A stretch of DNA of 64,000 bases from Proteles cristata cristata (lineage: Eukaryota > Chordata > Mammalia > Carnivora > Hyaenidae). The position numbers and the translations under genes are program-made. Shown one piece after another: positions 33,006 through 43,073 of this stretch; the first letter of the stretch is position 1; each line of letters starts with the position of its first letter. The stretch covers positions 1,674,001 to 1,738,000 of the forward strand of contig JAESUZ010003171.1 of assembly GCA_017311185.1 (NCBI GenBank), in the 5' to 3' direction. Below the pieces are notes generated by a model. The model was not told the DNA's origin. It did no database searches and was given only the letters and a program-made list of their open reading frames with translations.

Positions 33006-34915
33006 CACGAAGAAGTGGTAGGTAACAGGGGAAGTGAAGTGGGGAGGGGAGGGAAGAGCTGGTTCATGAGCAGGGCTCTTCTGTGGGCAGCTGGGCCTCC
33101 CTTCCGCTGAGGATCTCAGGGGAAGAGCCTCGAGCATGCCTAGGGTTGTAAGAAAGCTGGGTTTTATTACCTTCCTTCACTGACGACTGCAGATCACCCT
33201 GCACTTGCAACCTGCCCCACTCTTACAACAGAGAAAGTTCCCCCAAAGCCCCAGGAGAATAAATAGTCAGTGACTAAAGGATATGGGGGACACTAGAAGC
33301 AAGTGCTCCAGGAAAAATCTGAGATTTATAGCACAGCACCGTCTACAAAGCAAAAACACATCATGGATTTTAAATGGCCATGCATACGTCTAAATGAAAT
33401 TATGGAAGATGGTTTGGAAGTCCATGCATGATGTGCATGGAATGCTGTTCTCATTACCTACTATTCCGCCCACTGGTGAAGGAGGGATCCCCTGCCCTAA
33501 GTAGTATGAGCCCTGCACACATGACACCTGACATAGGACAGATGAGATGGACAGCAGTTTATTAGTCATGTGTGCTCATAGTTGAGGGGAAGACACTGCA
33601 CACCACACAGGGACATCCAGGGCTACACTTGGGAGCACAGAAAACCCACAGGGGCTGCAGGAAACAGGCATTTAGTAACTGAAGAGTGAGGTGCCCCTGG
33701 TCCCCAAGGGAGAATGTGATTGGCTTGTTTGAATAATTCCACAGGCTAGCTGGAAGGTGAAACCATTAGATAGAGAACCGAATGGGGAACAGCTGGTACA
33801 CCTGGGAAGGGGACTAGCCAGGAGGAGGAGAGACTTTCCCACTGGGTGGGGACATGTCTGAAGAAAGCAAGGTGGGGCTCTGTGAGGCTCAGAGAAGTCA
33901 AGGCAGCACACAGCATTTCAGGCCTTGCAATACAAGCAGGTTCCTACAGAGGGAGAGAATGGGACAGAAATGGAGGGAAAAAACAGAAGGCCTTGATGTT
34001 AGTGTGACATGAACCGGGGCATATGTATACTTCAATTCTGTACACTTGAGGCCCTCAGAAATAAATAATATTAAAAACAACAAGGAGCAAGAAAGAATGG
34101 TTTTCAGGCTGGGGGAAGGGATGGGCTAAGCTCTCAGACACAACCAGGCTACAGGCCAGGGGCCTGTGTTCTCAGCAGAACAGAAAATGCTATTTGTTAC
34201 AAAATGTCTTAATGATTGCCCATTAAGATAACAAGAATAGAGGCAAATAAAACTTCAAACAGAGTTTAATGGCTAAGCTTAGCCAATTGGGTGGTAAAGC
34301 CAGCTGCTCTGTGTCTGAGCAGTGTGGGGAGAGCAGGCAGGTGGACTGAGGGGCTGCCACGCGGCTCAAACTTGTTTTCTCTGTCACTCAGACACTTTCC
34401 CAAGGAAAAATGTTAGTGTTACCTTCTGGAGTCCACAGGGAGCACTGAGAAGACCTGGACACCTAATAAAATATAATGAGGTAGGTTATGATCACTAAGC
34501 TTCGAGATATCAGGGCTTTTTGGAGTCTTTGACAGGGACAGGCTGACATCAGCCACTGCAGATATCTCGGCCTGCCAGTAGCACTGATAAGGTGATAAGG
34601 AAAGGAGTGTGGATCATCACAGCACCATCCGAGACCTAGCAGGAAACCAGTTCAGTCTGCTGTACCCACACACCTAGAGTCCCCAGATCAAAACCAACTT
34701 TTCTATCAAGGGAGCCCCTCAACAAGAAATAAGCAGTCAATCAGGCTGAAGTGAAGGATTTTATGGAGCCCGTATCCAAACATATGGGACAGGTTCCTTC
34801 CTCTTGCTAGTTGTGAGCAATGAGACTGACTTATGGTGAAATGATTGTTTCATAAGGACACTGCATCTTAAGGACATTGAGATGGTTCCCAATGACATAC
34901 TACCTCCAACCACAA
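33006..34915. other. Unrecognised DNA, possibly holding an unnamed LTR
   Basis: No element is named with confidence. In 33530-33560 the minus strand reads ACTAATAAACTGCTGTCC, which resembles an LTR polyadenylation region. A/T-rich AATAAATAATATTAAAAAC occurs at about 34061-34079. The 79-codon minus frame at 33672-33911 has no known motif. Confidence 0.35.
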
Positions 34916-34919
34916 AACA

Positions 34920-35290
34920 GACTCCATTATTCATTCATTCACTTGACATGTATTTATAGCATACTCATTTGCCTATCTTATAATAGGGAAATGAAACAAT
35001 ATTATTCATGGTTCTTAGTATGGGGGGGGGGAGAGGGAGGCAGAGAGATCATAATAAAACAATGACCACACATACGCATGCACACATAGTTGTCACCAAG
35101 CTCAAAGTCAGCAGACAAATTTGATACTGTGGGAGTCTAAAGGTGGGTCTCAGAGTCAGGAGCTTGGGGAGACAGAAGGAGAAGAGATAAAAACTAAGCA
35201 CAGTCCCTGAGGAATTCCATAAAAGAGTTGTTCTGGATTGAGAGACACTCTCACATTCACATTCAGCCACCAGGCACTCATTTATCACTA
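34920..35290 (-). repeat. L2 LINE 3' end, reverse
   Basis: TTATTCATTCATTCACTTGACATGTATTTATAGCATACTC at about 34928-34967 is the reverse L2 terminus (cattcattcaacaaatatttattgagcacc), followed by a weaker L2 match including TCATAATAAAACAATGACC and AAAGTCAGCAGACAAATTTG. A run of ten G lies at about 35022-35031. Confidence 0.6.
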
Positions 35291-36610
35291 GCTCTGGATT
35301 GAGTCCATACCTGTAATGGTGTTATGCCTCTGTGGGCACACCAATCTTTCAGAGGATGCATACACAGTCCTAACTCTGACGATCTGACACAACGTTCAAA
35401 GTTACTCAGTGAAGTTGCCCTTAACTCCACCCCGGGGGGATTCAACCATACCCCAGAACCCCAAGACACTGCTTCCCCTAAGAGGCCCAGCCTTGAGAGA
35501 CAATGAATCTTGGAAAGGGCTCCAGGATAGAAAAGAGCCAGTTATCACCTAATTTACCTATGCTCCATATCTGTAGCAACTGTAGGCCTGGTTCAAAGCC
35601 TCAGGGATAAACTACTAGCCAATTGCTCTTGGGTCATGGACCCTGAGAGTCAAGAAGTATATGTAGCAGGTCCTATCTCTACCATTGATGTGCCTCAGCC
35701 AAGCCACCACCACTTCAACTTCATTCTGCCCAGCCCAGCTCATAGGGCATTATAAAGTTCAGATGAGGAAATAGGTATGCAAATGCTTTGTTAAATGCAA
35801 AGTTCACACCTACATGGTTAGGAGCAGCTATCCAAAGCCAGAAGACCTAAGGACACAATAGGTAGGAAAACGGCTAAGAAACCATAGGCATTCTTCTCTA
35901 CCTAATGCCACCCCCACTCTGTCCCTGTCTCTGTTCCAACATCCTGGCAGATGACTGCTTCTAGTTAGAAGACAGTCCTACTCAAAGTAATATGAAGTAG
36001 TACTTCCCCTCTGCTGACCTGGGGCCCTGGAGAAATGGAGAGGCAGGAATCGAAGAATGGGCTGCTATGTGAGCCAAAGACTCATCTTAGTGAAGACTTC
36101 CAGATTTAATCTCTGACAAAAGGAAATGGTCAGGACCAGATGTGCACCTTGTTTGTGTAGATTGTCCTGTATCATAATGGAGCAGAAGAGAAGCTTCAAA
36201 CACTGAAGATGGAGGAGGAAAGGGGAGAGGAAGCTAAAAATTCTAAAAAGCAGTCTGAATAGGTAAATAGGTAAATCTCCTGCTAACTTGTCTCCTTTTC
36301 TTTATTATGGAACAAAGTTTATCCCCTAACCAGCCTTGAGTTAGACTGCCAAAAAATAAAAATACTTTAATCTCTCAATCTTAGGAGGCATTTTAGACTT
36401 AAAGAAGTGGAGGTGATGGGGGACACAGTACATTTGTGTGAAGAAAAGCCTGACAGAGTATACGTCAAACCCTAACGGTGCTCCATTCAGGGAGACAGGC
36501 TTTCTATTGACTGTATGAAGTTTTCTAAAATACCTAAATTTGGCATTTTGTGGCACTTCTTGTCAGATGAACACTATATTATTCACATAAATTGAAACAT
36601 AAAGTGCTAT
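35291..36610. other. Unrecognised DNA
   Basis: No named repeat or exon. The 71-codon minus frame at 36341-36556 shows no recognisable motif. Confidence 0.4.
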
Positions 36611-36634
36611 TTAAAGTGTCAAAGTTGAAAGAAA

Positions 36635-37359
36635 TTGAAGATGACACAAACCAAGAGAAAAGATATTCCATACTCATGGACTGGGAGAATAAATATAGTT
36701 AAAATATTTGTAATACCCAAAGCAATCTACAGATTTAATGCAATCCATATCAAAATACCAACAGTATTTTTCATAGGGCTAGAACAAACAATCCTAAAAT
36801 TTGTATGGAACCACAAAAGACCCAAAGCAATCTTGAAAAAGAGGAACAAAATTGGAGGTATCACAATCTTGGATTTCAAGATAAACTACAAAGCTCTAGT
36901 AATAAAAACAGTATGGTATTAGCACAAAAATAGACACATAGATCAATGGAACAGAACAGAGAGCCCAGATATAAACCCACAATTACGTGGCCAAATTAAT
37001 CTTTGACAAAGGAGGCAGAATATGCAATGGGAAAAGACAGTCTCTTCAACAGATGGTGTTGAGAAAACTAGAAAGTCACATGCAAAAGAATGAAACTAGA
37101 CCACTTTCTTACATCATACACAAAAATAAACTCCAAATGGATTGAAGACCTAAATGTGAGAGCTGAAGCCATAAAAATCCTAGGAAAGAACACAAGCAAA
37201 AATTTCTCTGACATCAGCCATAGCAACATCTTTCTAGATATGTTCCCTGAGGCAAGGGAAACAAAAGCAAAAATAAACTATTGGGAATACATCAAAATAA
37301 AAAACTTCTATACAGTAAAGAAAACAATCAACAAAACTAAAAGGCATCCTACTAAATGA
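36635..37359 (+). pseudogene. L1 ORF2 remnant, reverse transcriptase C-terminal part
   Basis: Two frames (36635-36922 and 37090-37359) show L1 ORF2 blocks: [37 protein letters not shown], and [16 protein letters not shown], then [33 protein letters not shown]. Stops and shifts between them make it inactive. It lies downstream of the catalytic palm motif, so no active-site residues are present. Confidence 0.92.
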
Positions 37360-37991
37360 GAGAAGATATTTACAACTGACATATCCAATGAAGTGTTAGT
37401 ATCAAAAATATATAAATAACTTACCAAGCTCAATACCCCTAAACAAATTAACTATTTGTTATAGTCTATTTTCAATTGAAAGGGGGCAGAAGACATGAAT
37501 AAACATTTCTCCAAAGAAGACATACAGATGGCAAACAGACACATGTAAAGATGCTCAACATCACTAATCAGGAAAATACAAATCAAAACCACAATGAGAT
37601 AACCTTACACCTGTCAGAATGATTAAAATCAAAACCACAAAAAACAAATACTGGTGAGGATGTGGAGAAGAAGGAATCCTCATGCACTGTGGTTAGGAAT
37701 GCAAACTGGTGCAACCACCATGGAAAACAGTGTGGAGGTTCTTCAAAAAATTAAAAGTAGAACTACCATATGATCCAGTAATTCCATTACTGGGAATTTA
37801 CCCAAAGAATATGAAAACACTAATTTGAAAATATATACACACCCCCATGTTTATTGCATTATTTCCAACAGTCAAGATATGAAAGCAGCCCCAGTGTCTA
37901 TTGATATATGAATGGATAAAGATGTGGTGGGGCACTTAGGTGTCTCAGTAGGTTGAGCATCTGACTATTTTTTTACAGGATTCTTTTTATT

Positions 37992-38251
37992 TTATTTATT
38001 TGTTTTATTTTTTTTAATTTTTTAAAATGTTTTATTTATTTCTAGGAGAGAGAGAGAGAGACAGCGTGACCAGGGGAGGGTCAGAGAAAGAGGGAGTCAC
38101 AGACTCTGAAACAGCCTCCAGGCTCTGAGCTGGCAGTCAGCACAGAGCCCAACGTGGGGCTCGAACCCACGAACCGCGAGATCATGACCTAAGCAAAAGT
38201 CGGACGCTTAACTGACTAAGCCACCCAGGCGCCCCTTATTTATTTGTTTTA
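37992..38251 (-). mobile_element. Felid SINE nested in the inner L1
   Basis: Innermost layer: element 38008-38235 on the minus strand with a 16-bp TSD TTATTTATTTGTTTTA at 37992-38007 and 38236-38251. The head starts at 38235 and the A and B boxes are readable. It inserted into the T-rich (A tail) region of the surrounding L1, a favoured TTTT/A-type target. Confidence 0.96.
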
Positions 38252-38527
38252 ATATACTTTATTGTCAAGTTAGATAACATGCAGTGTATATGGTGTGCTC
38301 TTGGCTTCAGGAGTAGATTCCCATGATTCATCACTTACCTACAACACCCAGTGCTCATCCAAACAAGTGCCCTCCTCAATGCCCATCACCTATTTTCCCC
38401 TCTCCCTCATGCCCCCTTCAACCTTCAGTTTGTTCTCTGTATTTAAGAGTCTCTTATAGTTAGCCTCCCTCTCTGTTCGAAACTATTTTTTCCCCATCCC
38501 TTCCTTCATGATCTTCTCTTAAGTTTC

Positions 38528-40062
38528 TCAAATTGCACATATGAGTGGAAACATATCTGTCTTTCTCTGATTTATTTCACTTAGCATAATACCCCCCACT
38601 TCCATCCACATTGTTGGAAGTGGCAAGATTTCATTATTTTTCATTGCCAAGTAGTATTCCATTGTATACATAAACCACATCTTCTTTATCCATTCTTTCC
38701 ATAATTTGGCTATTGTTGAAAGCACTGCTATAAACATTGGGGTACATGTGCCTCTATGCATCAGCACTCCTGTATCCCTTGGGTAAACTCCTAGTAGTGC
38801 AATTGCTGGGTCACAGAGTAATTCTGTTTTTAATTTTTTGAGGAATCTCCACACTGTTTTCCAGAGTGGCTGCACCAGTTTGCATTCCCACCAACAGTGC
38901 AAGAGGGTTCCTATTTCTCCACATCCTCACCAACATCTATTGTTTCCTATGTTGTTAATTTTAGCCACTCTGACCAGTGTGAGATGGTATCTCAATGTAG
39001 TTTTGATTTGTATTTCCCTGATAATGAGTGATGCTGAGCATCGTTTCATGTGTCTGTTAGCCATCCAGATGTCTTCTTTGGAAAAGTGTCTGTTCATGTC
39101 TTCTGCCCATTTCTCCACTGGATTATTTGGTTTTTGGGTGTTGAATTTGGTAATTTCTTTAAGATTTTGGGTACTAACGCTTTATCCAATATGTCATTTG
39201 CAAATATCTTCTCCCATTCCATCCATTGCCTGTTAGTTTTGTTGATTGTTTCCTTTGCTGTGCAGAAGCTCTTTATCTTGAGGGGTCCCAAGTTGCCTTT
39301 ACTTCCCTTGCCTTTGGAGACATGTTGAGTAAGATGTTGCTGTGGCTGAGGTAAAAAAGGTTGTTGCCTGTTTTCTCCTCCAGGGTTTTGATGGTTTTCT
39401 GTATGACATTTAGGTCTTTCATCCATTTTGAGTTCATTTATGTGTATAGTGTAAGAAACTGGTCCAGTTTCATTTTCCTGAATGTTGCTGTCCAGTTCTC
39501 CCAGCACCATTTGCTGAAGAGACTGTCTTCTTTCCATTGGATACTCTTTCCTGCTTTGTCAAAGATTAGTTGGCCATACATCTGTGGGTCCAATTCTGGG
39601 TTCTCTATTCCATTGGTCTATGTGTCTGTTTTTGTGCCAATACCATAGTGTCTTAATGATTACAGCTTCGTAATAGAGACTAAAGTCTGGGATTGTGATG
39701 CTTCTCACTTTGGTTTTCTTTTTCAGCATTACTTTGGCTACTCAAGTTCTTTCGTGGTTCCATACAAATTTTAGGATTGTTTGCTCTAGCTCTGAGAAGA
39801 ATGCCGGTGCAATTTTGATTGGGATTCCATTGAATGTGTAGATCACTTTGGGTAGTATTGACATTATAACAATATTTGTTCTTCCAATCCATGAGAATGG
39901 AATGTTTTTCCATTTCTTTATGTCTTCTTTAATTTCTTTCATAAATTTTCTATAGTTTTCAGCATACAGATCTTTTATATCTTTGGTTAGGTTTATTCCT
40001 ACATATTTTATGGTTCTCTGTGCAATCGTAAATGGGGTCAACTTCTTGGTTTTTCTTTTCAT
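38528..40062 (-). pseudogene. Broken L1 ORF2 (several frames)
   Basis: Minus-strand fragments carry ORF2 blocks: [20 protein letters not shown] and [15 protein letters not shown] (in 40062-39742), [19 protein letters not shown] and [15 protein letters not shown] (in 39537-39094), and [20 protein letters not shown] through MEYYLAMKNNEIL (38902-38528). At least two frame changes separate them, so no full protein is encoded. It is more diverged than the 53.8-kb copy. Confidence 0.93.
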
Positions 40063-40460
40063 TACTTCTAATGAAGCAACTTGGCATATAGAAATGTAAC
40101 CAATTTCTGTACATTGATTTTGTATCCTGCAATTTTGCTGAATTCATGTATCAGTTCTAGCAGCTTTTAGGTGGAGTTTTCAGGTTTTCTATGTAGAGTA
40201 TCATGTCATCTGTAAAAGGTGAAGAAAGTTTGACTTCTTCTTTGCCAGTTTGGAGAGCATCTGACTTTTTATTTCAGATCAGGTCATGATCCTAGGGTTG
40301 TGGGATTGAGCCCTGCATCTGGCTCTGCACTGAGCATGAAGCCTATTTGAGATTCTCTCCCACCCACCCTCCTCCTGCTCTCTCTTCCTCTGCCCCTTGT
40401 CCCCACTCGAGCTTGCTCAGTCTCATTCTCTCTCAAAATAATTTTTAAAAAGATGATGTG

Positions 40461-40486
40461 ATACACACACACACACACACACACAA
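40461..40486. repeat. (AC)n microsatellite inside L1
   Basis: About 12 AC dinucleotides grown from the L1 block that normally reads tatatacacaatgg. Confidence 0.95.
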
Positions 40487-40658
40487 TGGAATATTAGCCA
40501 TAAAAAGTGAAATCTTGTCATTTGCAACAACATGGATGTATCTAGAGAGTATAATTCTAAGTGAAATAAGTCAGAGAAAGACAAATACAATATGATTTCA
40601 CTCATGTGGAATTTAGGAAACAAAACAAATGAACAAAGAAAAAAGAGACAAACCAAAA

Positions 40659-40889
40659 AACAGACTCTTTTTAAAAATATTTATCTATTTTTGAAAGAAA
40701 GAGAGACAGAGTGTGAGTGGAGGAGGGGCTGAGAGAGGGGAAGACACAGAATCCAAAGCAGGTGCCAGGCTTTGATCTATCTGCACAGAGCCCAATGCAG
40801 GGCTGGAACTCACAAATTGTAAGATCCTGACTTGAGCTGAAGCCAGATGCTTAACTGACTGAGCCACGTAGGTGCCCCAACAAACTCTT
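40659..40889 (-). mobile_element. CAN SINE in the old L1, older copy
   Basis: Element about 40670-40878 on the minus strand; the head reads from 40878 (GGGGCACCTACGTGGCTCAG). The TSD is AACAGACTCTT (40659-40669) against AACAAACTCTT (40879-40889), one mismatch. Substitutions across the head mark an older copy. Confidence 0.9.
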
Positions 40890-41092
40890 AACTATAGAGA
40901 ATAGAGGGTTATCAGAGGGGAGGTGGGTGGAGGATGGGTTAACTAGGTGATGGGGATTCAGAGTATGCTTATCATCATGAGCACTGAGTAATGTATAGAA
41001 CTACTGAATCAATATATTGTACACCTGAAACTAGTATAACACTGTATGTTAACTACACTGGAATTAAAATTAAAAAAAAAAAACAAAAAACC

Positions 41093-41524
41093 TAAAGAGT
41101 GATGAAAGACATTTGCTTTGGTCACTACAAATGGGCATGGAGGTGTGCATGGAGTGTCTCTGAGAGGACAGTAGCCACAAGCAGGAGCTGGCACCCAGCA
41201 CACTCAGAAGCCTTCCAAGCCGAACAAAAGAAGTAGGCAATCACCGAAGAGGCAGATGACAAGAATGAGAAGTGCAAGAGGGACTTGTGATGGCAGGTCC
41301 CGAATACTGAATGGTATTAATGTGATACTAATTGTTTTAAACTAGAAAGCCTGTTCACCTGAGAAACATTGCTGTTGTCATCACTATTGGGGATGAGGAA
41401 GGAGCCCTCTAAAGGTCCAGGCATCTAAAAGTGACAGGAGCTCCATCAGGTTTATACAAGAACTGAATTGCTGCCCCAAATCAGGGAAAGAGGAAATGGC
41501 AGCAACTGTCATAAATATCAAAGA
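41093..41524. other. No recognisable feature
   Basis: Mixed sequence after the old L1 tail; nothing recognised. Confidence 0.45.
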
Positions 41525-41655
41525 GTTAGAAGAACCTTATAGATCATTCTAATCCAGTTTCTTCATTTCCCAGGGAGAAATCAGGGACTCAGAGAAGCTA
41601 TGGCAAGTGCTTTGGTCACACACAAGACCTGCCAGAGCCAGGACTAGGATCTCAG
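41525..41655 (+). repeat. MIR-like fragment
   Basis: AGATCATTCTAATCCAGTTTCTTCATTTCCCAGGGAGAAATCAGGGACTCAGAGAAGC at about 41542-41599, then TGGTCACACACAAGACC. This resembles the tRNA-core SINE pattern with cagatgaggaaactgaggc decayed. The family assignment is tentative. Confidence 0.5.
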
Positions 41656-42615
41656 TGGCATAGAGGTCACTTGCTCAACACCTGTCACAGCTGGGGTGTA
41701 CAAGCCCTGCTGTGCTGTAAGCGCATCTCCTTCAGAAGTGAAAGAGGCGGAGCTGGATCCCAGGTAGCAAAACCCCTTCTTACCCAGATTCTGAAGATAG
41801 GGCTGGACTCTCAGGAGATAAAGCAGGGGCAGAACTCCTTGCTTGAGGCTCAAACATGAGCTGGCATCCTGCTCTGGTCATAGAGTGAGCGGACATTCCC
41901 AGATGCTTTGTCATGCTAGCATCACATTCGCTAGCACCTGTACTTAGCCATGGAACCCCCACCCCCACCCCAGCCACTCCCAGGCAGCCCCACAGCCCTA
42001 GTAGGTTTCCTCCCCAGAACATGGGTCCAGGACAGAATTATGGAACCATGGGTAGAGGGGTGGGTAGAATGAGGCAGAAAGGAAGGGTAGGGAAAATTCT
42101 GCTTTATATAGATCCTACAGCCGGTTTGGATCCTCGCTTACCACTCTGGGGTGCAATTCACCTGTTTTTCTATAACTTCATGTTTGAGTCCCACTGCACA
42201 GGATGGCAGAAGCTTAATCTCAAGCTCCTGTTTTCTCCAGGACTTGTATTCCGGGAGAGGATGGGGTAGAAGGTCACACAGAGCCCATGCAGGCATCCTC
42301 CCTACTGGTCATCAGGTTTCAGTCCACACAGGTGCTCAGCAGGACCCCTCATTCTAGGCATAAAACCTTCAGATTTGACTATTCTATTAGCTTTCCTGTG
42401 CTGCCCATGAAGGCAGAGGACCCAATCTATGCCATGTTGGGGCGGGAAAATCCTCCTAGATGGAATTGCCAACAGGTAGACCACAGCGCTCTCTATCAAC
42501 CTTCCCTCATCCAGGAGATCCCTTCCCAAAGAGGACAGGAGTGGGCCTCTCTGCTCTTATTGAGGATGTCCATCTTACCTTGTCTTCGTACAGAGTCCTT
42601 GTTTTGCCCTTGAAT
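41656..42615. other. Unrecognised DNA
   Basis: No named repeat. A 118-codon plus frame (41913-42269) and 108-codon plus frame (42287-42613) have no domain I recognise. A CCCCCACCCCCACCCC patch lies at 41956-41971. Confidence 0.4.
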
Positions 42616-42861
42616 AGCAGCTTCTCAGGGCACCTGGGTGGCTGAGTCCATTAAACATCTGGCTCTTGATTTCGGCTCAAGTCATGATCTCACAGCTGTG
42701 AATTTGAGTTCCTCATCCAGCTCTACGCTGAAAGGTGATTGCTTGTAATTTTCTCTCTCTCCCTCTCTCTCTCTGACCCTTCCCAGCTCATGTTCTCTCT
42801 TTCTCTCTCTCTCAAAATAAATAAATAAACTTAAAAAAAAAAAAGAAGAGCATCAGCTTCT
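42616..42861 (+). mobile_element. CAN SINE, first of a tandem pair
   Basis: Starts AGGGCACCTGGGTGGCTGAG at 42627 and ends in an A tail at about 42833-42847. The target sequence appears as AGCAGCTTCT (42616-42625) on the left and ATCAGCTTCT (42852-42861) on the right. Changed B-box region (GTGAATTTGAGTTCC) suggests an older copy that can no longer be transcribed efficiently. Confidence 0.9.
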
Positions 42862-43073
42862 TGGGGTGCCTGGGTGGTTCAGACAGTTAAGCGTCCAACT
42901 CTTGATTTCAGCTCAGATCATAATCTTCAGTTCGTGTTGGGCTCTGCACTGACAGTGTGGAACCTGCTTGGGATTGTCTCTCTCCCCCTCTCTCTGCCAT
43001 TCCCCCACTTGCATGAGCTTTCTCTCTCTCTCAAAATAAATAAATAAATTTTAAAAAAAGAGTATCAGCTTCT
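42848..43073 (+). mobile_element. CAN SINE, second of a tandem pair
   Basis: Element 42863-43059, starting GGGGTGCCTGGGTGGTTCAG. It is flanked by GAGCATCAGCTTCT (42848-42861) and GAGTATCAGCTTCT (43060-43073), a 14-bp TSD with one mismatch. The left target copy is also the right flank of the preceding SINE, so this element entered at the existing junction. The head is shortened near 42930 and lacks a good B box. Confidence 0.92.

Larger units (their letters stand above)
37967..40254 (-). mobile_element. L1 inserted inside a SINE, 5'-truncated
   Basis: A minus-strand L1 3' portion of about 2.04 kb (excluding the SINE and duplicated target inside it). It is flanked by the 12-bp TSD GAGCATCTGACT at 37955-37966 and 40255-40266, which is itself SINE sequence. 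Remnant ORF2 frames read in order on the minus strand: 40062-39742, 39537-39094 and 38902-38528. The 3' UTR and tail (T-rich on the plus strand) lie at 37967-38007 and 38252-38530. Confidence 0.95.
37929..40454 (+). mobile_element. CAN SINE split by an L1 insertion
   Basis: The head is at 37929-37966 (GGGGCACTTAGGTGTCTCAG) and the rest at 40267-40454 (CAGATCAGGTCATGATCCTAG through the CT zone and A-rich tail). Joined, they give an ordinary SINE of about 226 bp. Its own target duplication is the short, decayed GATGTGGT (37921-37928) and GATGTGAT (40455-40462). It landed in the old L1 and was later split by the minus-strand L1 at 37967-40254. Confidence 0.9.
36615..41092 (+). mobile_element. 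Old L1 split by nested insertions
   Basis: The oldest layer of a nested stack. L1 ORF2 and 3' UTR occupy 36615-37928 and resume at 40455-40669 and 40890-41092, ending in an A tail (about 41071-41082). It is 5'-truncated, since the sequence starts inside the reverse transcriptase region. Three further elements sit inside: a SINE at 37929-40454 that itself holds an L1, and another SINE at 40670-40878. The rejoined sequence reads through in normal L1 order (GAATGGATAAAGATGTGG ... ACACACACAATGGAATATTAGCC). The CA run at 40463-40485 grew from the usual tatacacaatgg block. Confidence 0.93.
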
